From the NCBI GenBank assembly GCA_013350335.1, contig CM023538.1, forward strand, positions 58,517,080 through 58,581,079: a stretch of 64,000 bases of DNA. Direction: 5' to 3'. Made by a program: the position numbers and the translations under genes. This DNA comes from Chimonanthus salicifolius (lineage: Eukaryota; Streptophyta; Magnoliopsida; Laurales; Calycanthaceae). The stretch's first letter is position 1. Each line of letters starts with the position of its first letter. Shown piece by piece: positions 36,201-48,400 of the stretch. The notes under the pieces were generated by a model. It had not been told where the DNA came from. It ran no database searches and worked only from the letters and a program-made list of their open reading frames with translations.

Positions 36201-39200
36201 AGGATCAATTGGCTGACATGATGACAAAAACCATCTATCTCTCTCAACTAGATGATGTTTTTAGCAAGCTGGGCTTGATTTATATCTGTGCTAGCTTGAG
36301 AGGGAGTATTGTAGGATATGGTGTATCATATTTTACACATGTTGGCTGATTTTTAGATTTTGTTAGATATCATTGATTCTAAATGATTATAACTAGTTTT
36401 TCTTTCCTTTTTCCTCGCATTGATTTTTTGATGACCATTGATTTTTCTTTCCTCACATTGATTTGCTCCATGTACTATTTATATACATGTATCCTCCTTT
36501 GTTAGAAAGAACAAGAAATACAAACTCAAGAAAATGATTTCTCTCAATCTTCCTTCATTGTTTTCTCTTATTTTCTCCTTGTTTTCATTCTAACACCTAG
36601 TGTATAATTTTTCTGTTTTGCATTGGGGGGGTTGGCGGGTCTTGTTTGACCCGGTCTTGTGTTCTTTTGCCTTGTAAAGTTCCTTTTTTTTTTTGTTGAG
36701 TAAAATTGTAATCCTTAAAAAACAAAAACCTTGTGTCGTTAGAATTGCATCTCTACCCAATTGGATCCCTCGTGCACAACTGTTGGCTCAAAACTTGATA
36801 GAATTAAATTGCACCCTTATCTATTATTGATTTTTGGGCCTTCGAGTTGTTGAATTGAGTTGTCTTTTGTAGGCGTCAAATACAAGCATGCATCTTTCTA
36901 CGTACACACCCATTATCATAGGTGGTCCCGCATGAATTCTCACTATGTTGACCGCTTCATAAGATGTGCAGGTGAAAACTATCCTATGAACCCATGCCAT
37001 CCCTCCATGGGACCCATCTATGCCCATCTGGATAAGTTCATTGAAAAGTTTTTTTCTTGAATACAGATCCTATAAAAAAATATCTTGATTGGATCACTAT
37101 GTTTTAGAGGGTCCAAACTTTGGATTTTGTGGTTTTTTTTTTTTAAAAAATTGGGTGGGGGGTTAGAATAGGACCAAATTGGATATGAATGTAAATTTGG
37201 GGAATTACGGTGTAGTGACTTGTGACGGAAGGGGAAGTAAATGAGCCGAGATGGGTCCCATATGTCTTGGACTCTTGGTGCTCACAATGTTTACACGAGC
37301 ACGGGTACCTACAATTATAGTGTATGTGCATGTGATTGCGTGCTTATGAAATATTTTCCCATGTGCGGGGTGAGGGATTATCTTAATCATCAACGTGAGA
37401 GAAGGAATCACTTGTAATTTTATTTTTTACTGTAACTTTAGAGCTTTGTTTCAAGATTAGGGTATAACACCTCTAGAGCACCATAATTTCATATTTGGAA
37501 CTTAGACGATAAACAAGATGGAATCGAGTATTTGTTGCTGCGTGTAGTTGTAATCCACAGTTGTGGTATCTAGTGGCAGGGAGAGGATACAATACGGAAA
37601 CATTGCCCGTTTTGAAGTTTCCATGTATCTTATCATATTCAACTATGGTTTATCTTCTTGGGAAATGTCAACAAAAATAATGATAAGAACTTCTCTTCCT
37701 TCATTGCCACCTCCTGGAAAAATAGAAAGATGATTAGGATCTATTCTTGATGTACCTTTTCTGTGTGTAACCAGTGGGTGCAGATTTTTTGGTGGTTGTG
37801 CTGAAATGTATCCCAAATCATTGCTCACATGGATTTTCTGCTTATTTCAGGGACGAATTGCACCAAATGGAACAAGAGATAGCAAATTGGAGATCCTTGT
37901 TGGGGACAGTGGTTGGGTCAGTCATCATGAAAATGGGATTATCTATTCTTTTGATCCAACAAAGTGCATGTTTTCTTCTGGAAATCTTTCAGAGAAGCTT
38001 CGAATGGGTCAGCGGAACTGTAGGGATGAAATTGTTGTGGACTTATTTGCTGGAATTGGATATTTCGTGCTGCCTTTTCTGGTCATGTATGTGATTATTG
38101 ATGTTGTGGTTTTGGAACTTTTATTTTGTGTAAACTATTTTGTGTAAACAGCAAGCTGCTTATTTCGATCACATTAACTAAATGAAAGAACTTGTATTAT
38201 TTGACTCTTCTATGGTGTGAGAAATGATGTATTTCTGATCAGGGCTAAGGCGAAACTTGTTTATGCTTGTGAGTGGAATCCATATGCTGTAGAGGCACTT
38301 CGTCATAATATTCGGGCGAATTCTGTATGTGATCGGTGCATCATACTTGAAGGCGATAACCGTATTACAGCACCTAAAGTATGCTGTTTCTGTGCCTAGA
38401 TTTCTTTTTCATTTCTTTATTTATTTTAATGACATTATGGGACAAATTAAATTTCACAGAAGCCTGATTCCCGATCTTACTGCTGTAAAATCTGTTATAG
38501 AAGTCTGGTTATTCTTTTCTTTTTCCCCATGGTATATGATTATAGTTTTATCAATCCAGTGATTTGGATTCATCAACCGTATAAAAATAACAGATTTTAG
38601 GGAACAAAAGTGAGATGCAATCTGTTTTTAGCACCCTTTCATTTATACTGTAAAGTGAGATGCTATCTGTTTTTAGCACCCTTTAATTTATACTGTTTAC
38701 CTAAGTTTGTATGCTTGCCTTCACAGTTTTTCTAGTTCTATTTTGTCCCTCATTCACCAATTCTTCGTTTCTACTTTTACATATTTGGCTTTGAGATGAA
38801 TTGTTTGTACTGTTGTTTCCCCTTGCCAGAATTGTTATAATTTACACCTGAGTGTCTCACCATTTTTTTTCCTCATGCCATAATGGAGTTCTTATTCAGT
38901 GCCTGATGGTCATTTTTGTATTGTACAAATTAAGTTTCCATCAATCTTTTGAATGAGTTGTTATTAGCTGTATGCATCAATGTAGTCTATATGAACTTTG
39001 GAGCAACATTGAGTCCTCCTCTCTTTGGATGGATTGTGTTTTGATCTTAAAGTGAAGGGACAATTGTGAGATGGTTGCTGATTTAGTTCTCTCATTCTAT
39101 ATATGCACAAGTTGGTGTAGTTATGTCACAATTTCCAATTCTTCCGTCTTTTGTATTTGGCATCAAGCATGGGCACTACTCTCTTTTTTTTTTCTATACA

Positions 39201-41261
39201 CCTTGTTAGAATCGTTTATTATTGCACCTGAGTGCCAAGCTTATCTAGTTACTTCACCCTTTTTTCCTTTTTTTTTTGCAGCTGTCGTTATCCATGTGAA
39301 TGATTTGTTATTTTCTGCATGCTTCAAAATAGCCCACATGAACTGTTTAGAAACATTAAATCCCTTTCTCAGCTTTGGGAATGTAATCATGAATGTGATT
39401 ATCTAACTTGGTTGTATTTGAAGGGTTGATATCTTTTGTTTCTATTACTTTTTGGTTAATTCTGTTTTATCTCTTCATTTCTTATTGATGCGTGAACAAA
39501 GGGGGTTGCAGATCGTGTTTGCCTTGGTCTTCTGCCTACAAGTGAGTGTAGTTGGGTTACTGCAGTGAGGGCATTAAGGTAATAATTTACTTTTCTGCTT
39601 TTTGTCAGCTGCATCTAATGTTATTTTTTGTCACATTTGTATGTAATTATTGCATTGTTTTCTTTTAGCAATTTGTCAAACTACCAGTCCTATCTTTTCT
39701 TTGTTTCTTCTCTGTTTTTCTTTTTCTTTATGACTTTCCTTTTTTTCTTTTCTAGTATCATGTTTTGTTTATAAACAATGCATAAGTTATAATTGGTTTG
39801 TATTATGATTCAGACCCTCAACCACAATGATTGCATAGGGAGCACTTACCACTGTGCCGTGGCTTCTTGTCCCAAAAATTAGGGTTACGATATCTTCCCT
39901 GAAATTGGTGGCTATTTATCTGTTTCTTTTTTCCCACTAAATGCTATTTAATAGTTTCATTTGTTAAACTACTGTTGCATTTGTACTTCTTCTCTTTATC
40001 CATGAAATTTTTATTATTACCTCTCAAAAAAAAAAAAAAAAAACACTACTGTTGCATTTTTGTTACTAAACCAATCACAATTGGCAGGACTGAAGGTGGT
40101 ATATTGCATGTGCATGGAAATGTGAAAGACTCAGAGGAAGGTTCATGGTCAGAATATGTCATTAAGTCGATAGACAGCATTGCTAAATCTGAAGGTGATA
40201 TCAGTGCTACCTACAAAACCTATTTGCATAACTAGTACTTCTGGTAATTAGTTCTCCATGACTAATATATGCAAACACATTTAAACTGACATGTCGTTAA
40301 GAAAGAAAATGAATATATGCTCCACTTGTTGTTGCTAATGAACAAGAAAGTTGTATCTGGTTGAACTTTAGATGTCCAAATTGTGAAGAAGAATTCCTAA
40401 TGTTTAGCAGTTTAGTGTTTGAAATATGTTAATTAACAGTTCTACCTTTCACAGCTGGTATGCATATCAAGTGCACATCTGCCATTGCAGTTTCCTGCAA
40501 GGACAGATGCCATGGAACTCCAATGTCACAAAAACCTGCATAGTCACCCTTTGTCACAAATGTCTCCTGATTTATGTTATGATATAAAGCACAAAGTTAC
40601 ACAAACTGTTTATATGTTATGATATAAAACACAAAGTTACACAAACTGTTTACTGAGTGAACCCTGTCTACCCTCTTAGTCATTCTAATCAGATGGTCTG
40701 CCGTGGTCTCAAAAACAGTGACAGTATTTCTGACTTCTGTTTTCTACTTGCCCCTTATCTTGCTTCATATTTTGCTGCTATGCTTTACACCACAGTCATG
40801 GATTCTTATTCTTTGCAAAAAAATTGTGTTTGTATAGTTGCTGTTTCCTTCATTTATTCATGCATTGCATAAATATTAATGGCTAGCTATTGCAAGAGGC
40901 ATTTCATGCATCAAAGTAAATACTGTTTCCTGCATCTGTTTCTCAATCTGGGTACTATACTCTGAATTTTCCTTTACCCACTTTAGATTTTGTTTTTGCT
41001 CAGACAAATCACATAGGGCCATGCTTCCAATCTGATAGACTATACTTACCATCTTCTTACTGGTATAATCAACAATTAAAATAAAAAGAATGGACGTAAG
41101 TTGAAGAATGGTGTGAACGCTTACTTGATATTGTGGACGCTGCTTACATTTCAGGTTATTGTTGGGATGTTTCAATTGAACACCTGGAACGAGTGAAATG
41201 GTATGGTCCCCACATTCGCCATGTTGTTGTGGATGTAAGATGCAAACTGCTCAGGATGTAG
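27232..41261 (+). CDS. TYW2/3/4: tRNA wybutosine-synthesizing protein 2/3/4 (TYW3-kelch-TYW2 fusion)
   Basis: The enzyme helps convert G37 of tRNA-Phe to wybutosine: TYW2 transfers the aminocarboxypropyl group of SAM, and TYW3 is an N4-methylase. Exons: 27232-27679, 29971-30161, 32886-33201, 33510-33906, 34381-35547, 35684-35813, 37851-38086, 38243-38378, 39502-39578, 40088-40194 and 41155-41261. All junctions are GT-AG with matching phases; the sum is 3,312 nt, or 1,103 residues plus TAG. Residues about 18-213 are TYW3 (DKSPKGTLD, TTSSCSGRIS, LRFEPFILAVEC). Residues about 319-640 carry six kelch repeats (IFGGFGGSG, FVIGGRG, YVFGG, YLFGGYDG, GIFGG, IIVGGG), corresponding to the TYW4 C-terminal part; the TYW4 methyltransferase half is absent, as in other plants. 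Residues about 840-1103 are TYW2, with the SAM motif DLFAGIG at 947-953 and ACEWNP at 970-975. Residues 214-318 form a poorly conserved linker. The exon 7 donor is GTATGT at 38087, which keeps frame. Confidence 0.95.
27786..28350. repeat. MITE-like repeats with GGTCTGTTTG ends in TYW intron 1
   Basis: Two related segments (about 27786-27990 and 27991-28200) begin GG.C(C/T)GTT..GT with TTGGAATTCTT and GGAAT words. The region ends with AGAATTCTTTAGCAAACAGG (28327-28346), the inverted form of the start. This suggests one or two nested inverted-repeat MITEs. No clear target duplication was found. Confidence 0.5.
28505..28645 (+). mobile_element. LINE-type 3' end with poly(A)
   Basis: The sequence TTTAGTATCTTTTCCAG...TATTAATATATGAACCATTTC is followed by A14 (28632-28645). 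A closely similar 3' end lies in reverse orientation at 58404-58500 (sharing ATTAATATATGAACCATTT before the A tail), so both are 3' fragments of one retroposon family. It lies in TYW intron 1. Confidence 0.6.
30188..30415. mobile_element. ATCGGCCGAT-family element inside TYW intron 2
   Basis: It contains AATATCGGTCGATAT, AATATCGGCTGAAATCG, ATCACCGATATG, CTCGGCCGATATGTATCG and ATTGGGCGATACATATC and ends near CAGCCCTTG, like the family terminus. The left end and target duplication are not recognisable, so it is an aged copy. It begins 27 bp after the exon 2 donor at 30162. Confidence 0.6.
30481..31056. repeat. Tandem duplication, ~280-bp unit, TYW intron 2
   Basis: Copy 1 (about 30481-30757) and copy 2 (about 30762-31056) both run from AAGGTAC.A.GTGCACTTCTA through TTTCTAAACATGTGTATTTA, AGATCATTTAATTATGATAA and CAACAACTAAAAACTGCGAA to TTGTTGGGCCCATAAT.GAT and AATAGATCCA. 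Copy 2 has a small internal duplication at its start (AAGGTATAAGGTGGACTTCTA). The copies are highly similar, so the event is fairly recent. Confidence 0.9.
36110..36595 (+). mobile_element. Truncated Ty1/copia retrotransposon: RNase H end plus 3' LTR
   Basis: From 36122, the frame reads RVIEIDCHFLRHHV, then TPCLKSKDQLADMMTKTI and DDVFSKLGLIYI: the C-terminal end of a copia polyprotein RNase H (KS.DQLAD..TK and SKLG..). It is followed by a purine tract, TTGAGAGGGAGT, and an LTR-like segment starting TGTAGG (36310) and ending AACA (36595), 286 bp. Nothing of integrase or reverse transcriptase is present upstream, so the element is 5'-truncated, and no target duplication could be paired. It lies in TYW intron 6 in the gene's orientation. 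Confidence 0.88.
38598..39370. repeat. Nested tandem duplications in TYW intron 8
   Basis: A 48-bp unit is repeated (about 38607-38654 and 38655-38697: GTGAGATGC.ATCTGTTTTTAG...ATTTATACTGT). A second, older duplication pairs about 38810-39020 with about 39185-39370, sharing CACCTGAGTG, TCACC.TTTTTTCCT, TGAATGA.TTGTTATT and TGAACT.T..A..AACATT. No coding sequence. Confidence 0.6.
40573..40652. repeat. Two tandem copies of a 40-bp unit, TYW intron 10
   Basis: TATGTTATGATATAAA.CACAAAGTTACACAAACTGTTTA occurs at 40573-40612 and 40613-40651 with one visible difference. A short recent tandem duplication. Confidence 0.9.
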
Positions 41262-44200
41262 CATTTACAATTGGTATGTTGCATAAAGACTTACTTTTGT
41301 TGGAGATTTTGTATATTGCTCTGTACTTTCGAGCTAATTTTAGAAAGATACTTATTTTCAATTCTTATAATATTGTCTTTTTATAGCATTTAGGTCCTTG
41401 CCCTGCCGATACAATACTGTTAATTTGTGCTGATGACTTGTGGGGCCAACCTGGGCATTGCCAAATTATGAAGATGGGTGTTGTGCAGTGGAATGCATGG
41501 ATTGGGGGGGTGGTGAAGTTTTACCTTAATCTTTTCAAACTAGCACAAACTTTTGGGATGGCCCATCTTATAGGGTTCTAACCGATCCCCATTCATGTGA
41601 TCCTACACATGTTGCACTGGCATTGTTGGTTTGCAAGAGAGATCGTGCTGTTGTTTCTGAACGCTAATCATGTATTGGGATAGCAAGTTTGTAATTAAAA
41701 AATTATCTAATGTCATGTGCAACATTACAATAACAAAACATTACGAATCTTTTTATAATTAGCCTAAAGATTGGGAATTATATAGAAAACCCAATTTCAT
41801 ATGATTGCTGACATGATTTTACTTTACAGCTTAGAATGATGATTACAGCAGGAATAGTAGCTGCAGTATTCTAATCTTATTTAACAGCGCTTCCCTAAAC
41901 CACCACCCTATAAAGTCTTTAACTTTTCTTTGGTTAATTTTTTCTCACAGTAAGTTTACATATATAAGATGCCAACCCTTCTGCAATGTGCATGATACCA
42001 AAGATGTAATTCAGGTCTAGATTTCCTTTCACACGTTAGGGTTTCCAACCTTGTGCCCATTATATGCAAACCCCAATGTGAGATGCAAAAATCGAGAGAG
42101 ACAATGAAGATTAAATTGGGTGAGAATCCGATTCACTGAGGGTGGAAAGTGGGCCTGATAGGGATTGAGGTCTTCTTGGGTTCAATCCATGGCGACTCCA
42201 ATGAAGGGCCACTCTCCCTGGGTTATGTAAAGAGTAAGGTCTCACTGTTTGAACCCGGCATGTGTGTGTAGAGAGGCGTGCACATGCCCTGAAGGACTAG
42301 TTGGGCGAGACAGTTGAACACCTTTGATCATGAAGAAAATATTGTAGCCTATAATGGACTCTACCAAATGTGTCTTTCTAAAATGTGCACCCCTGGTTGT
42401 GGTACCCACACGTAGTAATGTCTTGCTAATGTGTCAGAAGAGGAATGGAAAATTTAATTGGTTTGTTTCAGCTGACGGACCACCTGCCCCGGTCTAAGCT
42501 ACAGTTGAACCAATTTAATTTCTCTCTTTATTTTATCCATAGCCTGAAGCATCCAAGCCAATTACATAACCAATTTCTTCAGCATACTGAGCTATCAGGG
42601 GCAGGAGAGTTTATTCATGATGTGGAGTGTACCATGTGTATCCTTTCAAAAGGTGCAATGTGTGTGAAACCCAACTGTAGTCTGATTTCTGATGTGTAGT
42701 TTAGAATCATGTTGCTGTGTAGCTGGAGCAGGGCAAGGCCCCCTTTAGATGAGGATTAAATTTTATAGGAGCTATCCAGGGTTACCCTTGACCAGGGGTT
42801 ATCCTGATTATTATGAACAGGGGTTTAAAAATCGGTATCGGCTGATATATCGGCCGATACGATATGTCGACCGATATATCGTTATCGGCCGATATTTTTC
42901 TCTTTCTTCCTCGTTTTTTTAAATATCGGTCGATACGATATGATATCGGTCGATATTCACATCTCTAAAATCGATATATATCGGCCGATACGATACGTAT
43001 CGGCCGATATTTCAACCCCTGATTATGAATACCTTTTGCTTGAAAATGGTTTTCAAAAGTGAGAAGTAATATTTTATTCCTTGTCCTTTAGTTACCAAAC
43101 AATGGTACTCCCATCCAAACACAGTCCAAGTTTCAACCCCATTTATTCATCCTACTGATCTGTTGGGTCGAAGTTTCATGAGTATTTAATCAAGCAATCA
43201 AGATCACTCCAATGGCTGTTAGGACAGCACAAAACTTTGTGTGGAAGGAGGTGTATTTGATAGCATCTGACAGAGTTGGAAGGCACATGATTTTCAGTGC
43301 CTAGGGTTCACTTCCTAAAATGTCCACACTTTTCAATTGATAGGTGGCACCACCCTATGATCAATCTAAATTCTCTACATCACTCTAATCAAATGCCCTG
43401 AACCCAAATCGGGCCCAAGTCGATACGCATCCCTTGATCCTCCTAGGTAAGTCATTGTTGATGGAACATGGCCTTAATAATGAAAAAAAATGACAATATG
43501 GTGTATATAATTTGTATATTAAATTACTAATATTTACTTTGTGGACCTATCGGAGTCTGGTGTTGCACAAAAGTCCGGTGGTTATTTAAACTACTAATAT
43601 TTATTTTGTGGATCTATGGATTAAAAACGGTTAAAATTAATTAAATTTTAAAGAGCTTAAAACATATGACTTGATTGATTCAATTGAAATGATCGGGCAT
43701 ATATTCAGAAAAAAAGAAAAAAAAGACATTTCTAATGGACTAATCACCCGTTACTACTTTATTTGGTGGGTCCTATGTTTAAGTTTATAGAATAATACGT
43801 GTTTCAATATGGTAGTTGATGGACCCACATAGGGACTTGTCCAAACTCCAAAGTGTGTAAGATTTTATTACATCTGATGATCTTGTCACTGTGTTTTGTA
43901 CCATAAAAAAATTTAATAGATAGAAGATTTTGTCAAGGTCAAAATCAAGATAGAATTATTTAAGCTTTATTCAAATTTCACATTTATCGGATGGCAAAAT
44001 GCTAATTTACTATAAAGTTATATCTTTTTATACCTTATAATGACGTGGTAAATTATTATTTTTTTTTTTAATTTTTAAAAAGTCAATCAATTGTGATTTC
44101 TCAGTACCAAACATTGCAATGGATATTCGAGTCCCATTAAGAAAGCTATTGCTAAAGGTTCTTATAAATTAAAGTGGAAGTTGACAAACCTAAGCAAAGC

Positions 44201-45180
44201 TTATTTATTGACCTGTCTCAGATTACTAGCTAAGCTCAAGGAAAAATGGCTTTAGAAGAATTGGATCAAACTACACAGTTTCACTTAATCAAGTTAAACC
44301 AGCCATTTGACAGTTGGTATGCATTTAAAATATTTTGAGACTGTTAATTGATTAAATCAATTGGTTCAATTGGTAAAATATTTAAAATATGATTGTGATT
44401 ATTTAACTCTACAATTGTATCTAATTAATTAAACTGTAAAAAAAATAATTGATCAAAATTTTGATTTTTAAAATATTGAGGAAAACTTTAATACAATGCT
44501 CTTTGACAAATTAACAAAGAAACATGTCTCTAAATATGTTGATTTCCAAAGAAAATGGGAAAAGACTAATGATCCATGATGGAAGACATTCAGAACAAGC
44601 TATACATAAAAGCTTTTGCATGACTAATGTGTGGTAGAGTTTGAGTTTCATGGATGTTTAATAAGCAATTTATCGTCATAATTATTTAATTATTTATTCC
44701 ATTAATTATCAATATAATTATTATAATATATTGAATGTCAACCAATAAGTTTGGAAAACCATGAGAGATCTTCCATCACGAAGATACAGTCGCATAGGTG
44801 TTTTTTACTTGGAAAAAAGTGAATTTATATTTATTAGAGTAATTCGGATAGAGTTCAAACTTACACCGGTCCAATTCAATTCAAAGAAATTAAATTTGAG
44901 CCTTCTAGACTTTGAAGTCGAGTTTTATTTAATTAAACCAAGGGTTCAAAAAATGGTGGACCACCATTTTTTGTTTGGTATCTAGCTGATATCGGGAAAT
45001 ATTTTTCCTTATTCGATTGTTCGTTTGTTTGAAAGAACATTTTCTTTAATAGTTTGGATAGAATTAGAAGTGAAAGGGTAAAACGATCATTTCATCCAAC
45101 ATTTAGAAAACGTATTGAAACAGAATTTTCATATTATATGGGCTGCATAATTTTATCACCGTTATTATGGACTCTTTTTT
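41262..45180. other. Intergenic between TYW2/3/4 and RBP45; no gene recognised
   Basis: The 3' UTR of TYW2/3/4 presumably occupies the first few hundred bases. The rest is AT-rich. It holds the hAT-type MITE at 42818-43021 and a weak ATATCGG word near 44990. The ORF at 42445-42699 has no recognisable domain, and I do not call it. Confidence 0.6.
42818..43021. mobile_element. hAT-type MITE of the ATCGGCCGAT family, copy C
   Basis: This is the clearest member, 204 bp. Inverted termini are CAGGGGTTTAAAAATCGGTA and, at the other end, CGGCCGATATTTCAACCCCTG read inward. A perfect 8-bp direct repeat, ATTATGAA, flanks it at 42810-42817 and 43022-43029. The interior is nearly all TATCGGCCGATA and ATCGGTCGATA palindromes around one T/C-rich spacer. 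There is no coding capacity. Confidence 0.9.
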
Positions 45181-45191
45181 AACTTTTTAAG

Positions 45192-45449
45192 TATAAACAG
45201 TGGGAAAGAAGCGCGAGTACGAGACGTCCTTTTCAAAAATTATGGGCTCAATGGATCGGATCGAGGCCCAAGTCCAAACAATCGATGATCTTATCTCACC
45301 TGATAAATAAGAGAAATCTCCGTACCTCTTTTATCTCTCTAGGGTTTGGTTTAGGCGCTTTCCTACCCCTTCTCTTCGTCTATCCGTTCTTTCCTCTACG
45401 ATTAGGGTTAGGGTTTCCTTTTCTTCTGCTCCTTCTACGTTTTTGCAAG
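45192..45449 (+). promoter_or_regulatory. RBP45 core promoter and 5' UTR
   Basis: TATAAAC at 45192-45198 is a plausible TATA box. The stretch from about 45300 is pyrimidine-rich with TCTCTAGGGTTT and GATTAGGGTTAGGGTTT. AGGGTTT (telo-box-like) motifs are typical of plant genes for translation and RNA handling. An in-frame ATG at 45285 would add 55 hydrophobic residues unlike the family. I treat it as UTR. Confidence 0.55.
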
Positions 45450-48400
45450 ATGATGCAACCTCCCGCCGGCGCTGCTCCCCAACCCATGTCTCATCCTTCC
45501 GTCGATCAGTACCAACACTATCCGCAGCAGCAACAGCAGCAGCAGTGGATGGTGATGCCACAACAAACGCAACAGGTACAACCGCCGCCTCTCTGGAACC
45601 AGCCGCAGCCGCAACAGCAGCCGGCGGTCCAGCAAATTCCGCAGATGCCGCCTATGCAGCAGATGCCACAGGCTTCTCAGCCTCAGCCACAGCAGCAGTA
45701 TGCGGCATCAGCGGTACAGCAGCAAGCGAGTACGGGCGATATTCGAACGTTATGGATCGGGGATCTGCAGTACTGGATGGAGGAGAGCTATATCCACAGC
45801 TGCTTTGCTCATACCGGAGAGGTATTTTTTAATCTTCTTTCTTTATTGTGCTTGATAGTCGTCTCTTACATTTTATTAGTGCATGGTTGTACATCACTGC
45901 TTTTGATAAACCATCGTTTTTGGACTGTACAATAGAGGCATTGCTTCTCTCTCCTTGAGAATATCTTTTTTCATACCCTTCAATGTTGAAGAGGTAGATA
46001 AAAATGAATGATTGGATATATTCATAGGTAATGTATTTTCGGTGGTGCTTTAGATGTGGATAAGGCCTGAGGTTCTGTTTGGATGCATGAAAGGGGAAGT
46101 AGTTTTCTGGAAGACTACCAACTTTTGATCAAAATTAGTTAAATCTATTTTTATTTTCTTTGAAATGGCTAGAAGATACTTAAACAAATGGTCATCAAGA
46201 TTCAAGAATAATGTAACATGGGGTCTCTCTTATTGCTTGTAATGATCTGAACCCGTCTTCACACTTTTCGAGGAGTTTATGGACTCCAATAAGATATTTA
46301 CAATGGGAATTGATTGGTGCACCAACACTTTTACCTTTGGTGCACCCAAAATGAGTGAAATACCCATGTTGTCCAAGCAGATGGGAAGAGGGAAAGAAGA
46401 GGGATTGAAAAAATGGACAAAATGGGTATTTCACTCATTTTTGGTGCCCCAAGGATAAAAGTGTTAGTGCACCAATCAGTTCCCATTGACAATGTGCCTA
46501 GCCCAAATCCAAAAGCTCACCATTCTCAATCTCATGTACAAAGAACTCTTAAAAAACACAGAGAAATTCACAAATTCTCTTAACACTCTCAAAAGAGGCC
46601 TAGTGGAAGAACAAAAAAAATCCGTTGTCACAACTGAGGGCCTGAGCTTCTCCCTATATAGACTTTGGATCTCTAGAAGTAGAAAGAAAAACTCTCTATG
46701 CAAATCCATTATAATATTTTAATTAACAATGGAAGGAAAGAGGAGAGAGTAAAGTCGAGTCATCCATCTTAGTTGAGGAGAAGATCTCTTCTTGGGACTA
46801 GCTCTGCTGACCTGTATCACAATAAGGTCTGTGACCTCCATGCCAGCCCAAGGCTGCATTGTTTGCTGCCATACCCTGCATTCTTTAACTTTGTCATGCT
46901 CACCACTGCCAAAACATGGAAAATTTGTGAATTACTTACTTTGCTTCTGAGACCACTGCTGAGCTTAGTGAGTTGATTCCACCAAGAGTATATTGCATTT
47001 TAGGTTTGTTCCATAGGCATTGCATGTGCCCATTTTGATATCATACCAAGCAACAGGATAAATAAATGAATTAAGGGTGACACCAAGCCAAAGAGGCCCT
47101 TTTGTTGTTATAGTTTTCTTGGCATCCCAAGTTTCATCCTCATTTCTTATTCTGATATTGATGCGGTGTTCTGTTCTACTTTTTTAGGTTGTTTCGGTGA
47201 AGGTTATCAAGAACAAGCAGACTGGACAGTCTGAGGGTTATGGTTTCATTGAGTTTGTAAATCGTGCAGCTGCAGAAAGAATTCTACAGACATACAATGG
47301 CACTTTGATGCCTAATGCTGAGCAAAATTTCAGGCTTAATTGGGCATCCTTCAGTCTTGGAGAAAAGCGTCCTGATGATGGTCCTGATTTTACTGTATTT
47401 GTTGGTGATTTGGCCTCTGATGTTACGGACTACACATTGCAAGAAACATTCAGGGGTCACTATCTCTCAGTTAAAGGTGCGAAGGTTGTCACTGATAAAG
47501 CTACTGGACGTTCAAAGGGCTATGGATTTGTGAAGTTTGGAGATGAAAGTGAACAGCTACGTGCCATGACTGAAATGAATGGAGTGTTCTGTTCTTCAAG
47601 GCCCATGAGAGTTGGCCCAGCTACAACCAAGAAGACAATGAGCTCTCAGCAACAATATCCTGCAAAAGGTATGTCTCATGATTGTGTAATTCATGACGCT
47701 TATGTGGTTATTGTTATTATATGTATACTTTTAACTAAGAGTTTCAGTGTATTTTGTAGAAAAAAACTGTACTCTAGTTATTAGATTGTTGTGCTCCTAT
47801 TCATTTTTGTGTTCAGTCATTCTGCTTCTTGATAGAGTTGGAGCTGCCAACGTTCTTAGTCTGTGTTTCCTTCGAGTTGTCCGCTTGAAGATAAGCGGCA
47901 ATTCAGTAGATGTATAAAGTCATTTCCTTCCGGTAGTAGTTTCCTTTGTGAAATGGGAGACACTTTATTCTGTTCAAAGTTATGAGCTCTTATGTGAACT
48001 CGTGTCTTCTCAAAGCAGGATGCCAAGAGGCTCTTTTCATTTGGAGCCTGGAATTGATTTCGGCTGAAATGCATACCCTCCCTCTTTAGTGCGTGGCCTC
48101 ATTTAGGTCAGTTTCTGGTTTATGTAAATTTTTACCCTTTATTTCACAGTTTTGTGGCATTTTATGCTACATTCTCGAATTACTTTTCCAGTTCCTTGTA
48201 TTTTAAGAGCTCCCAGCCAAAGTTACTTTTCATTCAGACTTTTATATTTTATTTCTTATTTTTTACTCAGTCTGAAGAATGAGTGGTTTAGTTCTTCTGA
48301 ATCAATTTCTTTACTTTCTAATTCGATATGTGTGGTTCATTACCCTGTGTTTGTCTATATTAAAATGTTGATTCATTTTTTTTCAACTTCCCTCATCAAA

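Noticed and set aside
40195..40235. Read-through of TYW2/3/4 exon 10 to a stop at 40233
   Set aside because: The exon at 41155-41261 restores the conserved C-terminus (WDVSIEHLERVKWYGPHIRH) in phase, so the read-through would be an unspliced product.
45285..45449. Upstream in-frame ATG extending RBP45 by 55 residues
   Set aside because: The extension is hydrophobic, derives from pyrimidine-rich AGGGTTT leader sequence and has no counterpart in the RBP45 family.
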